46,220 bases of DNA from Bacteroidales bacterium. GTDB lineage: Bacteria > Bacteroidota > Bacteroidia > Bacteroidales > FEN-979. Below are positions 9,195 through 18,044 of the stretch, piece after piece (within the stretch, counting starts at the first letter, position 1; each line of letters begins with the position of its first letter). The notes beneath the pieces were generated by a model. That model was not told the origin of the DNA, ran no database searches, and was given only the letters and a program-made list of their open reading frames with translations. The translations under genes were made by a program, and so were the position numbers. Where the stretch lies: contig JAQWBQ010000021.1 of NCBI GenBank assembly GCA_028706295.1, positions 1-46,220 of the forward strand. Direction: 5' to 3'.

Positions 9195-10289
9195 ATGGTC
9201 CTTTCTGAAATTATCGCATATCTTGAATCCCTGGCCCCCCTCTCCCTGCAGGAGGATTATGATAATTGCGGGCTCTTGTACGGAGATCCGGGATGGGAAA
9301 TAAACAGCATGCTCCTGACCCTTGATCTGACTTCTGGAGTGATGGACGAAGCCCTTGGAAAGCAATGCAATCTGATCATCTCCCACCATCCTTTTATCTT
9401 TAAAGGATTGAAAAAGTTAACTGCAGGAAGCCCTGAAACCGAAATCATTACAAAGGCCGCCCGAAATAATATCGCGATCTATGCCATGCATACCAATCTC
9501 GACAATTACCGGTTCGGACTCAATGCCATTCTGTTCCGAAAATTGGGGATAACCGATTTCCGTATACTGAAGCCTCAAAAGGGGACCCTTCGCAAACTGA
9601 TAACATTCTGTCCGGCCAATCATGCATCCCGGGTGCGGGAGGCGCTTTTTTCAGCGCATGCGGGTAGGATCGGAAATTATGATCAATGCAGCTTTAACGT
9701 TGAAGGGGAGGGGTCCTTCCGGGCGCTCGAAAACTCCAATCCTTTTGTGGGAACTCTGAATCAACTCCATGTTGAAAAAGAGACCAGGATCGAGGTGATC
9801 TATCATGATTACGATGAATCAAACGTAATCAGTAACCTGTTGAAAAGCCATCCCTATGAAGAAATTGCTTATGATATCGTACCGCTTGAAAACGACGATC
9901 CGGAATCAGGTGCGGGATTGATCGGCACGCTGGCCGAACCACTGGCAGCCGATAATTTTCTGGCAAGGGTAAAGGAAACTCTGAATATTCCCTTTATCCG
10001 TCACACCAGGAATCCTGACTCCGGGATCCGGAAGGTTGCCCTGTGTACAGGCTCGGGGAGTTTTCTGATCCCTGACGCCATGCTACAAGGCGCCGATGCC
10101 TTTCTGACTGCAGATATAAAGTATCATGATTTTTTCATTGCCTCAGGCAAATTGCTTTTAGCGGATATCGGTCATTATGAAAGCGAACAGATGGTAAAAG
10201 AGTGGTTTCATGATGTGCTAATCGAAAAATTTCCTAATTTTGCATCCTTAATTTCAGAAGTGAATACAAATCCCGTTCATTATTTTTAA
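9195..10289 (+). CDS. Nif3-like dinuclear metal-centre protein (YbgI/YqfO family)
   Basis: 364 residues from the ATG at 9195. The frame is open further upstream, but that part has no family similarity and contains a probable promoter. The N terminus VLSEIIAYLESLAPLSLQED leads into DNCGLLYGD. Metal ligands are visible in LIISHHPFIF (His64/His65) and near the C terminus in ADIGHYESEQ. The length fits the Bacteroidota form, in which a PII-like insert sits between the two halves. The molecular role is unsettled; family members are often called GTP cyclohydrolase 1 type 2. It is followed after 10 bp by the zinc-ribbon gene, a pairing seen in many bacteria. Confidence 0.93.
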   Translation: MVLSEIIAYLESLAPLSLQEDYDNCGLLYGDPGWEINSMLLTLDLTSGVMDEALGKQCNLIISHHPFIFKGLKKLTAGSPETEIITKAARNNIAIYAMHTNLDNYRFGLNAILFRKLGITDFRILKPQKGTLRKLITFCPANHASRVREALFSAHAGRIGNYDQCSFNVEGEGSFRALENSNPFVGTLNQLHVEKETRIEVIYHDYDESNVISNLLKSHPYEEIAYDIVPLENDDPESGAGLIGTLAEPLAADNFLARVKETLNIPFIRHTRNPDSGIRKVALCTGSGSFLIPDAMLQGADAFLTADIKYHDFFIASGKLLLADIGHYESEQMVKEWFHDVLIEKFPNFASLISEVNTNPVHYF

Positions 10290-10299
10290 ATACCCATTT

Positions 10300-11217
10300 A
10301 TGGCAAAAACTACGGGCAAGCCGATTGCCACCTCAAAACCGTCAAAATTGATGAAAAAAGACGCTTCTAAAGAAAAGCGCACATCAACCAAGGAGACTCC
10401 GGTGGCTGAACAGGTCGTCGAAACAAAACCTTTAATACCCGTACCTCCGGTTGTTAAAAGTGAAACAAGTGAAGATAAGACCGAAGTGACTATTGAAAAG
10501 AAACTGATTGCGCTGTACAGCCTGCAGCAGATTGATTCTCAAATTGATAAGATCAGGATTATCCGCGGTGAACTCCCACTCGAGGTACAGGATCTTGAAG
10601 ACGAAATTGCCGGACTGGAAACTAGGATCGACAACTATATCCAGGAAACGGTCGCCCTGGATCGGTCCGTTTCAGATAAAAAAAATGCCATCAGGGATTC
10701 TCAGGCCCTGATCAAGAAGTATGAGGATCAGCAGCAAAATGTCAGGAATAACCGCGAATATGATTCCCTTACCAAGGAGATTGAGTATCAGAATCTGGAA
10801 ATTCAATTATCGGAAAAGAGGATAAAAGAATTTCAGGCGACGCTTGACTTGAAGCAAGAAGAAATTGAAAATTACCAAAAACAATTGCAGGATCGTAAAA
10901 ATGATATTGACATCAAGCGTAACGAACTGGAAGATATAATAGCAGAAACGGAAAAAGAGGAGCAGGAACTTATAAAGAACTCAGAAGAGAACCGGAAGTA
11001 TATTGAGGAACGGTTACTTACTGCCTATACCAGGATCAGGAAAAATGCACGGAACGGACTTGCGGTTGTGCAGATTGAACGGGATGCCTGCGGTGGTTGT
11101 TTTAATAAAATTCCCCCCCAGCATCAACTCGATATCCGGATGCACAAAAAGATTATCGTGTGTGAATATTGCGGCCGGATCCTTGTTGATGATGGTATCG
11201 TCAATGCAGTAAATTGA
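10300..11217 (+). CDS. Coiled-coil zinc-ribbon protein (C4-type, CT398-like)
   Basis: 305 residues. A charged, Lys/Thr-rich N-terminal ~65 residues looks disordered. It is followed by a long coiled coil (about residues 70-250, starting LYSLQQIDSQIDKIRIIRGE). The C-terminal zinc ribbon has four cysteines: CGGC (264, 267) and CEYC (288, 291). The family is thought to act as an adaptor or nucleic-acid-binding factor, but no defined reaction is known. It is downstream of and close to the Nif3-like gene, and the two are probably one transcript. Confidence 0.9.
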   Translation: MAKTTGKPIATSKPSKLMKKDASKEKRTSTKETPVAEQVVETKPLIPVPPVVKSETSEDKTEVTIEKKLIALYSLQQIDSQIDKIRIIRGELPLEVQDLEDEIAGLETRIDNYIQETVALDRSVSDKKNAIRDSQALIKKYEDQQQNVRNNREYDSLTKEIEYQNLEIQLSEKRIKEFQATLDLKQEEIENYQKQLQDRKNDIDIKRNELEDIIAETEKEEQELIKNSEENRKYIEERLLTAYTRIRKNARNGLAVVQIERDACGGCFNKIPPQHQLDIRMHKKIIVCEYCGRILVDDGIVNAVN

Positions 11218-11231
11218 TACTCTACGCTTTC

Positions 11232-12686
11232 TTAGAATCTAAACCCGATTGTGGTCAATACTGTGTTGCTGTAATAAGTATTGTGTGATGGATTGACCAT
11301 AGTGGCATCGTAAAGATAATAGTCCTGGTTCATCCGGGACCAAACGTAAGTCACATCTGCAAAGAAGGACTTCGAACGGTAACCCAGTCCGCCCGAAACC
11401 TGAAATTTCTCCCCATTGTTAATGCCTTCATTAAAAGGATTGCTGAAGTAAGCAAATCCTCCCCGGATACGGAAGGATGATATTCCCCATTCAGTCCCGA
11501 TTCTTATATTGCCGAAGGATTGGAAATTATTTTCGATTTCAGAATTAACCTCGCTGAAACTGTCATCCGAGGAAGTTAAGCGTCCCTGGGAGTAATTTAC
11601 ATACTCATAATCAGCGCTGAGAAGTCCATATTTTCCGATGATAAAAGCAAGACTCCCGATCGCCCGGAATGGAGTTCTCATCTGGTAATCATAATAACCG
11701 ATCGGGGAGTCCATGGAAGCATTCCATGCCAGGGTATCAAACGACGATTGCATACTGCTGAACCATTCGTCCTGCATACCGGGATACCACGTTGGTGAAT
11801 GGATGGCGGCACCGACTCTGAACCACTGGACCGGTTTGTAAATCATTCCGAATTTCACATTGAAACCCGTCCCGCGGGTTTGCAGATTATAACGGTATTT
11901 AAGTGAGATGAAGTTCTTTAGAGTGTCGTTGGTCCTGGACTCCTGATAAATGCTGTTTTCGTAATAACTGACCATCGGAATTCCCAGTGTGAGCCCGAGA
12001 AACAGCGTGTTATTCAGGTTTGTACCGACCGAAAAATCAAGTTCATTAACTGAACCATAACTGTTAACCTGTTTAGTTTGCAGAACACCGCCGTATTTGG
12101 CGTCGCATTCATATTCATTGTTTGTATTATAAAAAACCAGGTTCGTCCCGTATGCCAGTCCGATATCAAATGGGTATGTATCAGTTACGGTTGAGGGTGG
12201 TATTTTGCCTTCATTCAGGATATTGGTATAATTCTGCATAAGGGAATTTTCCTTGTTTACACCACTGATCAACATCTGGTTGTTGAAATCGTTTTGTCGG
12301 TTAAAACCGAATCCGATGTTAATGCTTTTTAGGATGCTGCTATTCTTGGAAGGTTTGATGCTGAATACAAAACCAAAATTACCAAGACCGAAGTTTACTC
12401 GGTTTTCTGATGCCTCCGACCCGTTGTAATTCGTGTGGGTACTCCCGATGGTCGGGGCAATGGTTAATGTCATTTCGGAAACAGAATAGAGCCCAAGTCC
12501 TGCCGGATTAGTGGCCAATGTCGAGAAATCGGCCCCGACCGCACCAAAGGCGCCACTCAGGGCGTTAAATCTGGCTGTTCCACTGTAATTGATCCTGGAA
12601 AATCGCAATACATCTTCTGCAGTCTGTGACTGTACGATGGTACTTGTTAGGAGCAGGGAAAAGATGAAAATCATTATCTTTTTCAT
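11232..12686 (-). CDS. OmpP1/FadL/TodX-family outer-membrane transport protein
   Basis: 484 residues with a signal peptide (IMIFIFSLLLTSTIVQSQ). The N-terminal plug region SGTARFNALSGAFGAVGADF, then LATNPAGLGLYSVSEMT, is the hallmark of Bacteroidota FadL-like proteins. The remainder alternates amphipathic beta strands and ends in TTIGFRF, whose terminal Phe is the outer-membrane insertion signal. FadL homologues let hydrophobic compounds such as fatty acids diffuse across the outer membrane; the cargo here is unknown. It follows the lipoprotein gene by 22 bp on the same strand. Confidence 0.88.
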   Translation of the reverse strand: MKKIMIFIFSLLLTSTIVQSQTAEDVLRFSRINYSGTARFNALSGAFGAVGADFSTLATNPAGLGLYSVSEMTLTIAPTIGSTHTNYNGSEASENRVNFGLGNFGFVFSIKPSKNSSILKSINIGFGFNRQNDFNNQMLISGVNKENSLMQNYTNILNEGKIPPSTVTDTYPFDIGLAYGTNLVFYNTNNEYECDAKYGGVLQTKQVNSYGSVNELDFSVGTNLNNTLFLGLTLGIPMVSYYENSIYQESRTNDTLKNFISLKYRYNLQTRGTGFNVKFGMIYKPVQWFRVGAAIHSPTWYPGMQDEWFSSMQSSFDTLAWNASMDSPIGYYDYQMRTPFRAIGSLAFIIGKYGLLSADYEYVNYSQGRLTSSDDSFSEVNSEIENNFQSFGNIRIGTEWGISSFRIRGGFAYFSNPFNEGINNGEKFQVSGGLGYRSKSFFADVTYVWSRMNQDYYLYDATMVNPSHNTYYSNTVLTTIGFRF

Positions 12687-12708
12687 AGTTCTGGAAGTTT
12701 AGGGTTAA

Positions 12709-14094
12709 TTAACGGCGTCTTCCGCCTCCACTGCTGCTGCCTCCTGAGGGTGCAGTACCGCTGCCGCCTCCGGAGCGGGATGGAGCAGAATAACTGCCTC
12801 CGGAACCTGAAGGGGGGGAGTAGGATCCGCTTCCCGACCTTGAGGGCGTTGAATAGGACGGGGTGGATCTGACCGGTGCGCTGTACCGTTGTGATTCATT
12901 CCGGGATGGAGCTGAATAAGAGCCTGGCGCGGTTGAACGGGGAGTGACCGTCGGCCGCGATCCGGATTGGTTAGTTTGGCCGCTGTTTCTTACAGTACTG
13001 CCCTGGTTCGAACGGCTGGATGCCGGATTCTGGGTTCTGGGAGAGAGGTACTCCTGACTTGATTTGGGTTGCCGGTAAACCGGGGATGAATAACTTTGGG
13101 TGGTACCTCCGTTTCTCTGAACATTTGTACTTCGTTGATTACCCGTGGTACGTTGGTTACTGATTTCGGATTCGGGTTTGACGAAACGTGGCTTTGGCTG
13201 CTCCCTGACAGTCGTACGGTTCTGGACAATCGATCTTTTGTATCCGTCCTGCCGGCTTCCTGTGGATCTGGTATACCGATATTGTTCCTGACCGGAAGGA
13301 TTAACCCTGGGTACGGAATTATTGTTAACGGCAGATCCTGAATTTCTGGAATAGCTGGGAATCTCCCCGATTCTTGAATTTCTGTTTTCCGGAGTTAATG
13401 CATTATTTGCTGAAGTGCGTGAATTCCGGGCATTCAGGTCTCCTGAAGTGTTGTAGAGGGATTTTCTGGAGCCATAATAGGTGTTGGTATAATATGGTGG
13501 ATAGCCCCAGTCATAATATCCGTAACAATAGCAACAGGGGTAATACCATGGATTATACCAGCCGTAATAAGGATATCCCCATGAATAGCCATAGTAAGGG
13601 TACCCCCATCCGTAATTCCATCCCCAACCATAATTCCAACCCCAGGGATCGTAGGGATATCCCCAACCGAATCCAAGAGAGAATGACGAGCCGTAGAATC
13701 CTCCCAGGCCGATCCCGGTTCCAATATAAAGATTTACATCCGGATTATTTCCGCCACCTCCCGAAACATTAGCCTCACTATTGTAAGATTCATCGAAATA
13801 TCCTTTGCTGGTATCCTTACTGTTGAACCGGTTGATCCGGTCAGAGTAAGAATAATCGTTGTAATCGTCGGCAAATGTCGAAGAAGCGGGAGTTTTGGAG
13901 GTCGAAAGATCGGGAGAGGTGATGACCTGTGTTCCGCCGGTAGTGGATTCCGAGAATTTTACCCTCGTGTTGCTCCGGTTGTTGTACCCCGGACTGTAAA
14001 CATCATCATTGACGACGGTACCCGTTTGCTTCTGGGTGGTACAGGCAGTGATGATTACTGCGATGACTGCACAGAAAAGAGATGCTTTTTTCAT
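12709..14094 (-). CDS. Low-complexity lipoprotein, Gly/Tyr/Trp-rich then Ser/Arg-rich
   Basis: 461 residues. The N terminus (KKASLFCAVIAVIITACTTQ) has a convincing lipobox ending at Cys18. Residues ~125-210 are dominated by Gly, Tyr, Trp and Pro in imperfect WGYPYYG-like units, including a PCCYCYGYY patch. From ~210 on the chain is rich in Ser, Arg, Gln, Asn and Thr, and the tail is SGSGSYSPPSGSGG-like with a final GGGRRR. No enzymatic domain is visible. The composition suggests a surface or periplasmic structural polypeptide, possibly self-associating; that is inference. It is probably cotranscribed with the FadL-like porin 22 bp downstream. Confidence 0.75.
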   Translation of the reverse strand: MKKASLFCAVIAVIITACTTQKQTGTVVNDDVYSPGYNNRSNTRVKFSESTTGGTQVITSPDLSTSKTPASSTFADDYNDYSYSDRINRFNSKDTSKGYFDESYNSEANVSGGGGNNPDVNLYIGTGIGLGGFYGSSFSLGFGWGYPYDPWGWNYGWGWNYGWGYPYYGYSWGYPYYGWYNPWYYPCCYCYGYYDWGYPPYYTNTYYGSRKSLYNTSGDLNARNSRTSANNALTPENRNSRIGEIPSYSRNSGSAVNNNSVPRVNPSGQEQYRYTRSTGSRQDGYKRSIVQNRTTVREQPKPRFVKPESEISNQRTTGNQRSTNVQRNGGTTQSYSSPVYRQPKSSQEYLSPRTQNPASSRSNQGSTVRNSGQTNQSGSRPTVTPRSTAPGSYSAPSRNESQRYSAPVRSTPSYSTPSRSGSGSYSPPSGSGGSYSAPSRSGGGSGTAPSGGSSSGGGRRR

Positions 14095-14150
14095 GGCTTG
14101 TTTCTTTAAGGCCGGCTTCCCGGATTCATCATAAGGATTGATTTATTTTG

Positions 14151-14158
14151 TAATTTTG
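14151..14158 (+). promoter_or_regulatory. -7 promoter element for proS
   Basis: TAATTTTG matches TAnnTTTG and lies 50 bp before the proS ATG. No clear TTG is found at the right distance upstream. Confidence 0.45.
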
Positions 14159-14208
14159 CCTTTCGCAAAGGTGAGAAAAATAGCAAATTTTATACCAAAC
14201 TCATTAAA

Positions 14209-15684
14209 ATGGCAAAAGATTTTCCTTCAAGAGCTGATAATTATGCACAATGGTACAATGACCTGGTAATCAAGGCAGATCTTGCCGAAAATTCTGCTGT
14301 AAGGGGTTGTATGGTCATTAAACCCTATGGCTATGCAATTTGGGAAAAAATTCAATCGGTTTTAGATCGTAAATTCAAGGATACCGGGCATTCCAATGCC
14401 TATTTTCCCATTTTTATACCAAAATCATTTTTCAGCAGGGAAGCGAGTCATGTTGAAGGATTTGCCAAGGAATGTGCCGTAGTGACCCACTACCGGTTGA
14501 AAAATAGTCCGGATAATACCGGGATTATTGTGGATGAAGAAGCGCGGCTGGAAGAAGAGCTCATTGTTAGGCCTACATCTGAAACCATCATCTGGGATAC
14601 ATATAAAAACTGGATTCAATCCTACCGGGATCTTCCGATCCTGATAAATCAGTGGGCAAATGTGGTTCGTTGGGAAATGCGGACCCGGTTGTTCCTAAGA
14701 ACTGCGGAATTTTTGTGGCAGGAAGGGCACACAGCCCATGCAACCCGGGAGGAAGCAATCACGGAGTCGGAAACTATGCTTGATGTCTATGCCGATTTCG
14801 CTGAGAACTGGATGGCTATTCCGGTCATTAAAGGAACCAAGTCTCCTGCCGAACGGTTCGCCGGTGCCATTGAAACTTACGCCATTGAGGCACTAATGCA
14901 GGATGGTAAGGCGCTGCAGGCAGGAACGTCCCATTTTCTCGGTCAGAACTTCGCAAAGGCCTTTGATGTGAAGTTCCTGAATCAGGACAACAAACTCGAT
15001 TACGTCTGGGCGACCTCATGGGGAGTATCCACCCGGTTGATGGGGGCGCTGATCATGTCGCATTCCGATGATGCCGGATTGGTCTTGCCTCCCAAACTGG
15101 CGCCTATCCAGGTAGTAATTGTTCCGATTTTCAAGAACCAGGAACAATTATCAATAATCTCAAACGTGGTAAGACCTCTTAAGAAATCGCTGGAGGATAA
15201 GGGGATCAGCGTGAAATATGATGATCGTGAAACCCACAAACCAGGCTGGAAGTTCACAGAATATGAGTTTAAAGGGGTTCCGATACGGGTTATCATTGGA
15301 CCGCGTGATGTGGAACAGGGTACAGTGGAAATTGCCCGGCGAGATACCATGGAAAAAGAGGTCTTACAATTGCGGGATCTTGAAAACAAAGTGATCCATT
15401 TACTGGATCAGATCCAGAAGAATCTGTTTGACCGCGCGCTGTCCTTCAGAGAAAGCAATACATACCGGGTTGATTCCTGGCAGGAATTTAAACAGGTACT
15501 GGAAACGACCGGGGGATTTATTTCAGCCCATTGGGACGGCACCCCTGAAACCGAAGAAAAGATCAAGGAGGAGACCAAAGCTACCATCCGGGTCATTCCA
15601 CTCAACAATCCACGGGAAGAGGGAACCTGTGTTTATTCCGGGAAACCTTCCTCCCAGCGTGTACTATTTGCACGGGCTTACTGA
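14209..15684 (+). CDS. proS: Prolyl-tRNA synthetase (archaeal/eukaryotic-type)
   Basis: Class II synthetase that charges tRNA-Pro with proline. 491 residues, lacking the large editing insertion of the E. coli type. Motif 2 is visible as [20 protein letters not shown] followed by [12 protein letters not shown]. The catalytic domain also shows [18 protein letters not shown] and [20 protein letters not shown]. The anticodon-binding domain begins near [12 protein letters not shown], followed by [20 protein letters not shown]. The C-terminal zinc-binding-like domain ends ...[10 protein letters not shown]. It converges on the DUF2807 gene with no bases between the stop codons. Confidence 0.97.
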   Translation: MAKDFPSRADNYAQWYNDLVIKADLAENSAVRGCMVIKPYGYAIWEKIQSVLDRKFKDTGHSNAYFPIFIPKSFFSREASHVEGFAKECAVVTHYRLKNSPDNTGIIVDEEARLEEELIVRPTSETIIWDTYKNWIQSYRDLPILINQWANVVRWEMRTRLFLRTAEFLWQEGHTAHATREEAITESETMLDVYADFAENWMAIPVIKGTKSPAERFAGAIETYAIEALMQDGKALQAGTSHFLGQNFAKAFDVKFLNQDNKLDYVWATSWGVSTRLMGALIMSHSDDAGLVLPPKLAPIQVVIVPIFKNQEQLSIISNVVRPLKKSLEDKGISVKYDDRETHKPGWKFTEYEFKGVPIRVIIGPRDVEQGTVEIARRDTMEKEVLQLRDLENKVIHLLDQIQKNLFDRALSFRESNTYRVDSWQEFKQVLETTGGFISAHWDGTPETEEKIKEETKATIRVIPLNNPREEGTCVYSGKPSSQRVLFARAY

Positions 15685-16470
15685 TTAAAAAGGAATCACA
15701 TTACCGCTGCCTCTGACATCTGCTTTAATGGTCTGTGGATTGCCTGTATAATAAATATTTCCAATCGATAAAATTGTTGCTTCCAACAGGGTAGTGGGGT
15801 CGGTGGCCGACTCCACCCTGATATAAGAATCATTGGACGATTTATTGACGGCATGAGCCCATTTGGTCACCAGTGAAATACCGTCAAATTTCCCGTACGA
15901 ACCTGCATACAAATAGATTTCGTCGGAATTTCCGCGCAAAATGAGATCAGCGGTACCCATATTCAGACTGAACATTCCTTTGACTAAGGAAACTGAAAGA
16001 TCAACAACTCCGCAACCTCCCCAGATCTCCACCTTCAGGGAATCGTAAGTAAGAGTCTTTGTGGTACTTACATTTCCCGAAGAGTTGTAAACGATGCGCC
16101 AGATGCCTTCCCCGGATACGTAAACATTTATGGGTATACCATAGTCCCTGAGCCAATTACATTTGTTTTCGTTCGATAAGTACAGGATCCCATCAACCAC
16201 TTCTGTTTTAATCCCACCGATGATATTTTTCCCGCCTTCGACTGTGATGGTCCCGGGAGGTGTGTCGGTCAGGATCAGATTCAAATGATCCTGTATATCA
16301 ATCTGATTACAGCTATCTATGTTCCGGTCCTGTTTTATTATGGGTCCGGTGTTTGATAAACATACACCCTGTTCCTTATTACAACCTGCAAACAGGAGTA
16401 ACAGGATCGGCAGGACAATCCGTACCGAAAGGCGATAAAAAAGTGTCTTAATGGATGGTCTTTTTTCCAT
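15685..16470 (-). CDS. DUF2807 (head GIN domain) lipoprotein
   Basis: 261 residues. The N terminus has a hydrophobic stretch (LSVRIVLPILLLLFAGC) with a lipobox at Cys29 (LFAGC), so it is probably lipid-anchored. The body is a beta-rich repeat domain typical of DUF2807: CNQIDIQDHLNLILTD, GTITVEGGKNIIGGIKTEV, and alternating short strands (LKVEIWGGCGVVDLS, FSLNMGTADLILRGNSDEI). The family is often annotated as putative auto-transporter adhesin, but no enzymatic function is established. Its start overlaps the end of the upstream PagL-like gene by 23 bp, which indicates a shared transcript. Confidence 0.88.
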   Translation of the reverse strand: MEKRPSIKTLFYRLSVRIVLPILLLLFAGCNKEQGVCLSNTGPIIKQDRNIDSCNQIDIQDHLNLILTDTPPGTITVEGGKNIIGGIKTEVVDGILYLSNENKCNWLRDYGIPINVYVSGEGIWRIVYNSSGNVSTTKTLTYDSLKVEIWGGCGVVDLSVSLVKGMFSLNMGTADLILRGNSDEIYLYAGSYGKFDGISLVTKWAHAVNKSSNDSYIRVESATDPTTLLEATILSIGNIYYTGNPQTIKADVRGSGNVIPF

Positions 16471-17626
16471 ATTTGGTTATGAATTTATATCCCAGTCCCC
16501 AACCAATGTAATCAGCCCGGCCCCAATGAACTTTAAGCATCACGGAAGCAAAAAAGTTTTTCGAGAAATTATACTGGAGCGACAGTTTTTCATACAGGGG
16601 ACCGTTGCTTTTTTCTTTTCCGCCGAGGTATACACCCAGGTTGACAATGCATGCGATCTTTGAAATGGCCAATTGGTATGCTGCATTGACACCCGGGCGA
16701 AGGATCTTAAATTTATTATCGACCGGGTTATCGCTCATTTCAAGAATTTTAATGTGCGAGGGATCATAGGAAAGATCCAGGCCCAATCCTATCTTACTTT
16801 TTCTTCCCCAGGGTATAAACGTATTTTCGAAAAGGTGATATACGAGGAAATTCTGGCCGAACACGGCTTCCATATTTTTATATCCCAGGAATCCTCCAAT
16901 ATTAAATTCAATGGTTCTTCTGATTATTGCCTCATAAGGTCGGGTTGGGGCATAAAACCGATCATCAATTTCCTTGTTTTCCCTGAATGGTCGGTACGCC
17001 AGTCCGACATTTATCTGAATGGCATTCACTCCATAGTTGGGGAGTTTAAGTGCGCCGTTTGAAAAATGCTGTAAACCGATCCCGCCTGTAAGGGTTAGAT
17101 AGTAATTGAGCCTGTACCTGGCTTCCAGCATAAGGTTTACGGCGGCATTGAAATTCGAGCCAACGGCCAGATTCTTATAATTGGTCAGTCGGTCGAATGA
17201 CCTGGTAATGTATCCCAAACCCAATGCAAATCGAAATCCCAGGGTGAAATCTTTTTTTTTGAACAGGGGAAAGTTGATATGAGGCATCACGGCAAAACCC
17301 TGTCCCAGCGATGGATTGTTCCCCAAGGTCGAATAAAGGAGTGATAATCCAATGAGGGGATAGTTGTAAGCCCTTTCCCACGGGTGTTTCCCGAAAGTCA
17401 TCTGTTGAATACTGATTTCAAAGGATGGGAAATGTGCGTTATAATATTCCAGTTCAAGATGTTGGGCGTAGAGGAATCCATAATAGATTTTTCCTTCAAA
17501 AACGAGGTTTGAGGAAAAAAGTTTATGCTCAAACTGTGCATGCAGCAAAGTTCCGTTCAAGGTCAGAAGAACAGTCAGTCCTGTAAGAATACACGATTTT
17601 ACAATATTTTTTTTCCGGATAGTCAA
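16448..17626 (-). CDS. PagL-like acyloxyacyl hydrolase / lipid A 3-O-deacylase family protein
   Basis: 392 residues with a signal peptide ending LLHAQ. The middle contains GIGLQHFSNGALKLPNYGVN, which matches the PagL active-site region: His187 and Ser189, with an Asn-rich turn after it. PagL is an outer-membrane barrel that removes the 3-O-acyl chain of lipid A. The protein is about twice the size of PagL and has ~190 residues after the motif, also beta-rich (FNIGGFLGYKNMEAVFGQNF). That extended form is common in Bacteroidota, and its enzymatic activity is unproven. It overlaps the DUF2807 gene downstream. Confidence 0.78.
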   Translation of the reverse strand: MTIRKKNIVKSCILTGLTVLLTLNGTLLHAQFEHKLFSSNLVFEGKIYYGFLYAQHLELEYYNAHFPSFEISIQQMTFGKHPWERAYNYPLIGLSLLYSTLGNNPSLGQGFAVMPHINFPLFKKKDFTLGFRFALGLGYITRSFDRLTNYKNLAVGSNFNAAVNLMLEARYRLNYYLTLTGGIGLQHFSNGALKLPNYGVNAIQINVGLAYRPFRENKEIDDRFYAPTRPYEAIIRRTIEFNIGGFLGYKNMEAVFGQNFLVYHLFENTFIPWGRKSKIGLGLDLSYDPSHIKILEMSDNPVDNKFKILRPGVNAAYQLAISKIACIVNLGVYLGGKEKSNGPLYEKLSLQYNFSKNFFASVMLKVHWGRADYIGWGLGYKFITKYGKKTIH

Positions 17627-17653
17627 AAGTCGGTCGATTGTCCTGCAAATTTA

Positions 17654-17789
17654 CCATGAAATATCCATAGGAACCAGGTTCATGCAAAACACGAATGATA
17701 ATAATGGATATTCCATTTGGCCAATGAAATATCCATCAGTACACTGTACATGCATCCCCCTATCGATAACAATGGATATTCAATGTGGC
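17654..17789. repeat. Two tandem 68-bp imperfect direct repeats with internal inverted motifs
   Basis: Unit A is 17654-17721 and unit B 17722-17789. By my alignment they agree at 50 of 68 positions. Conservation is concentrated at both ends of the unit: ATGAAATATCCAT at the left and AATGGATATTC plus TGGC at the right, with CATGCA in the middle. The two ends are inverted relative to each other. At the unit junction they form a near-perfect 33-nt palindrome (17704-17736, two mismatched pairs). It could be an operator array between the divergent PagL-like gene and mazG; function unknown. Confidence 0.8.
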
Positions 17790-18022
17790 CCGAAAAAAAA
17801 TAAATATGAGCACATTAAATATAAAATTGTTAACAAATGAAATGTAAAGCCATACATCAGTTTCCGCAATGCCTCAAGGTTAATTCCCGGGGACCTGCAC
17901 GGTTTTTCTCATAAAAATGGAGCGGCATGGCAGGCACCAGGAATACTGTTGTTTTTGCTGATCGGGGTTATCCAAGTGGGTTCCTGTGGGTGTCAAATTA
18001 TAAATTGGAGGGATGAAATGAT

Positions 18023-18030
18023 TACTTTTG
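18023..18030 (+). promoter_or_regulatory. -7 promoter element for mazG
   Basis: TACTTTTG matches TAnnTTTG and ends 14 bp before the mazG ATG. The nearest TTG (18005-18007) is too close for a standard -33, so this is tentative. Confidence 0.4.
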
Positions 18031-18044
18031 CTGAAAATTGAAAC

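Larger units (their letters stand above)
17627..18044. other. Gene-free stretch between the PagL-like gene and mazG
   Basis: No convincing gene. It holds the two-unit 68-bp repeat (17654-17789), an inverted GTACA-C-TGTAC at 17739-17749 and an AT-rich tract near 17790-17850. The -7-like TACTTTTG at 18023-18030 lies 15 bp before mazG. A 66-codon open frame at 17841-18038 has a lipoprotein-like hydrophobic stretch but no usable start. Confidence 0.6.

Noticed and set aside
17841-18038. A 66-codon open frame with a lipoprotein-like stretch (GILLFLLIGVIQVGSCG).
   Set aside because: It has no usable start codon before the hydrophobic part and it runs over the mazG promoter region; at most a remnant.
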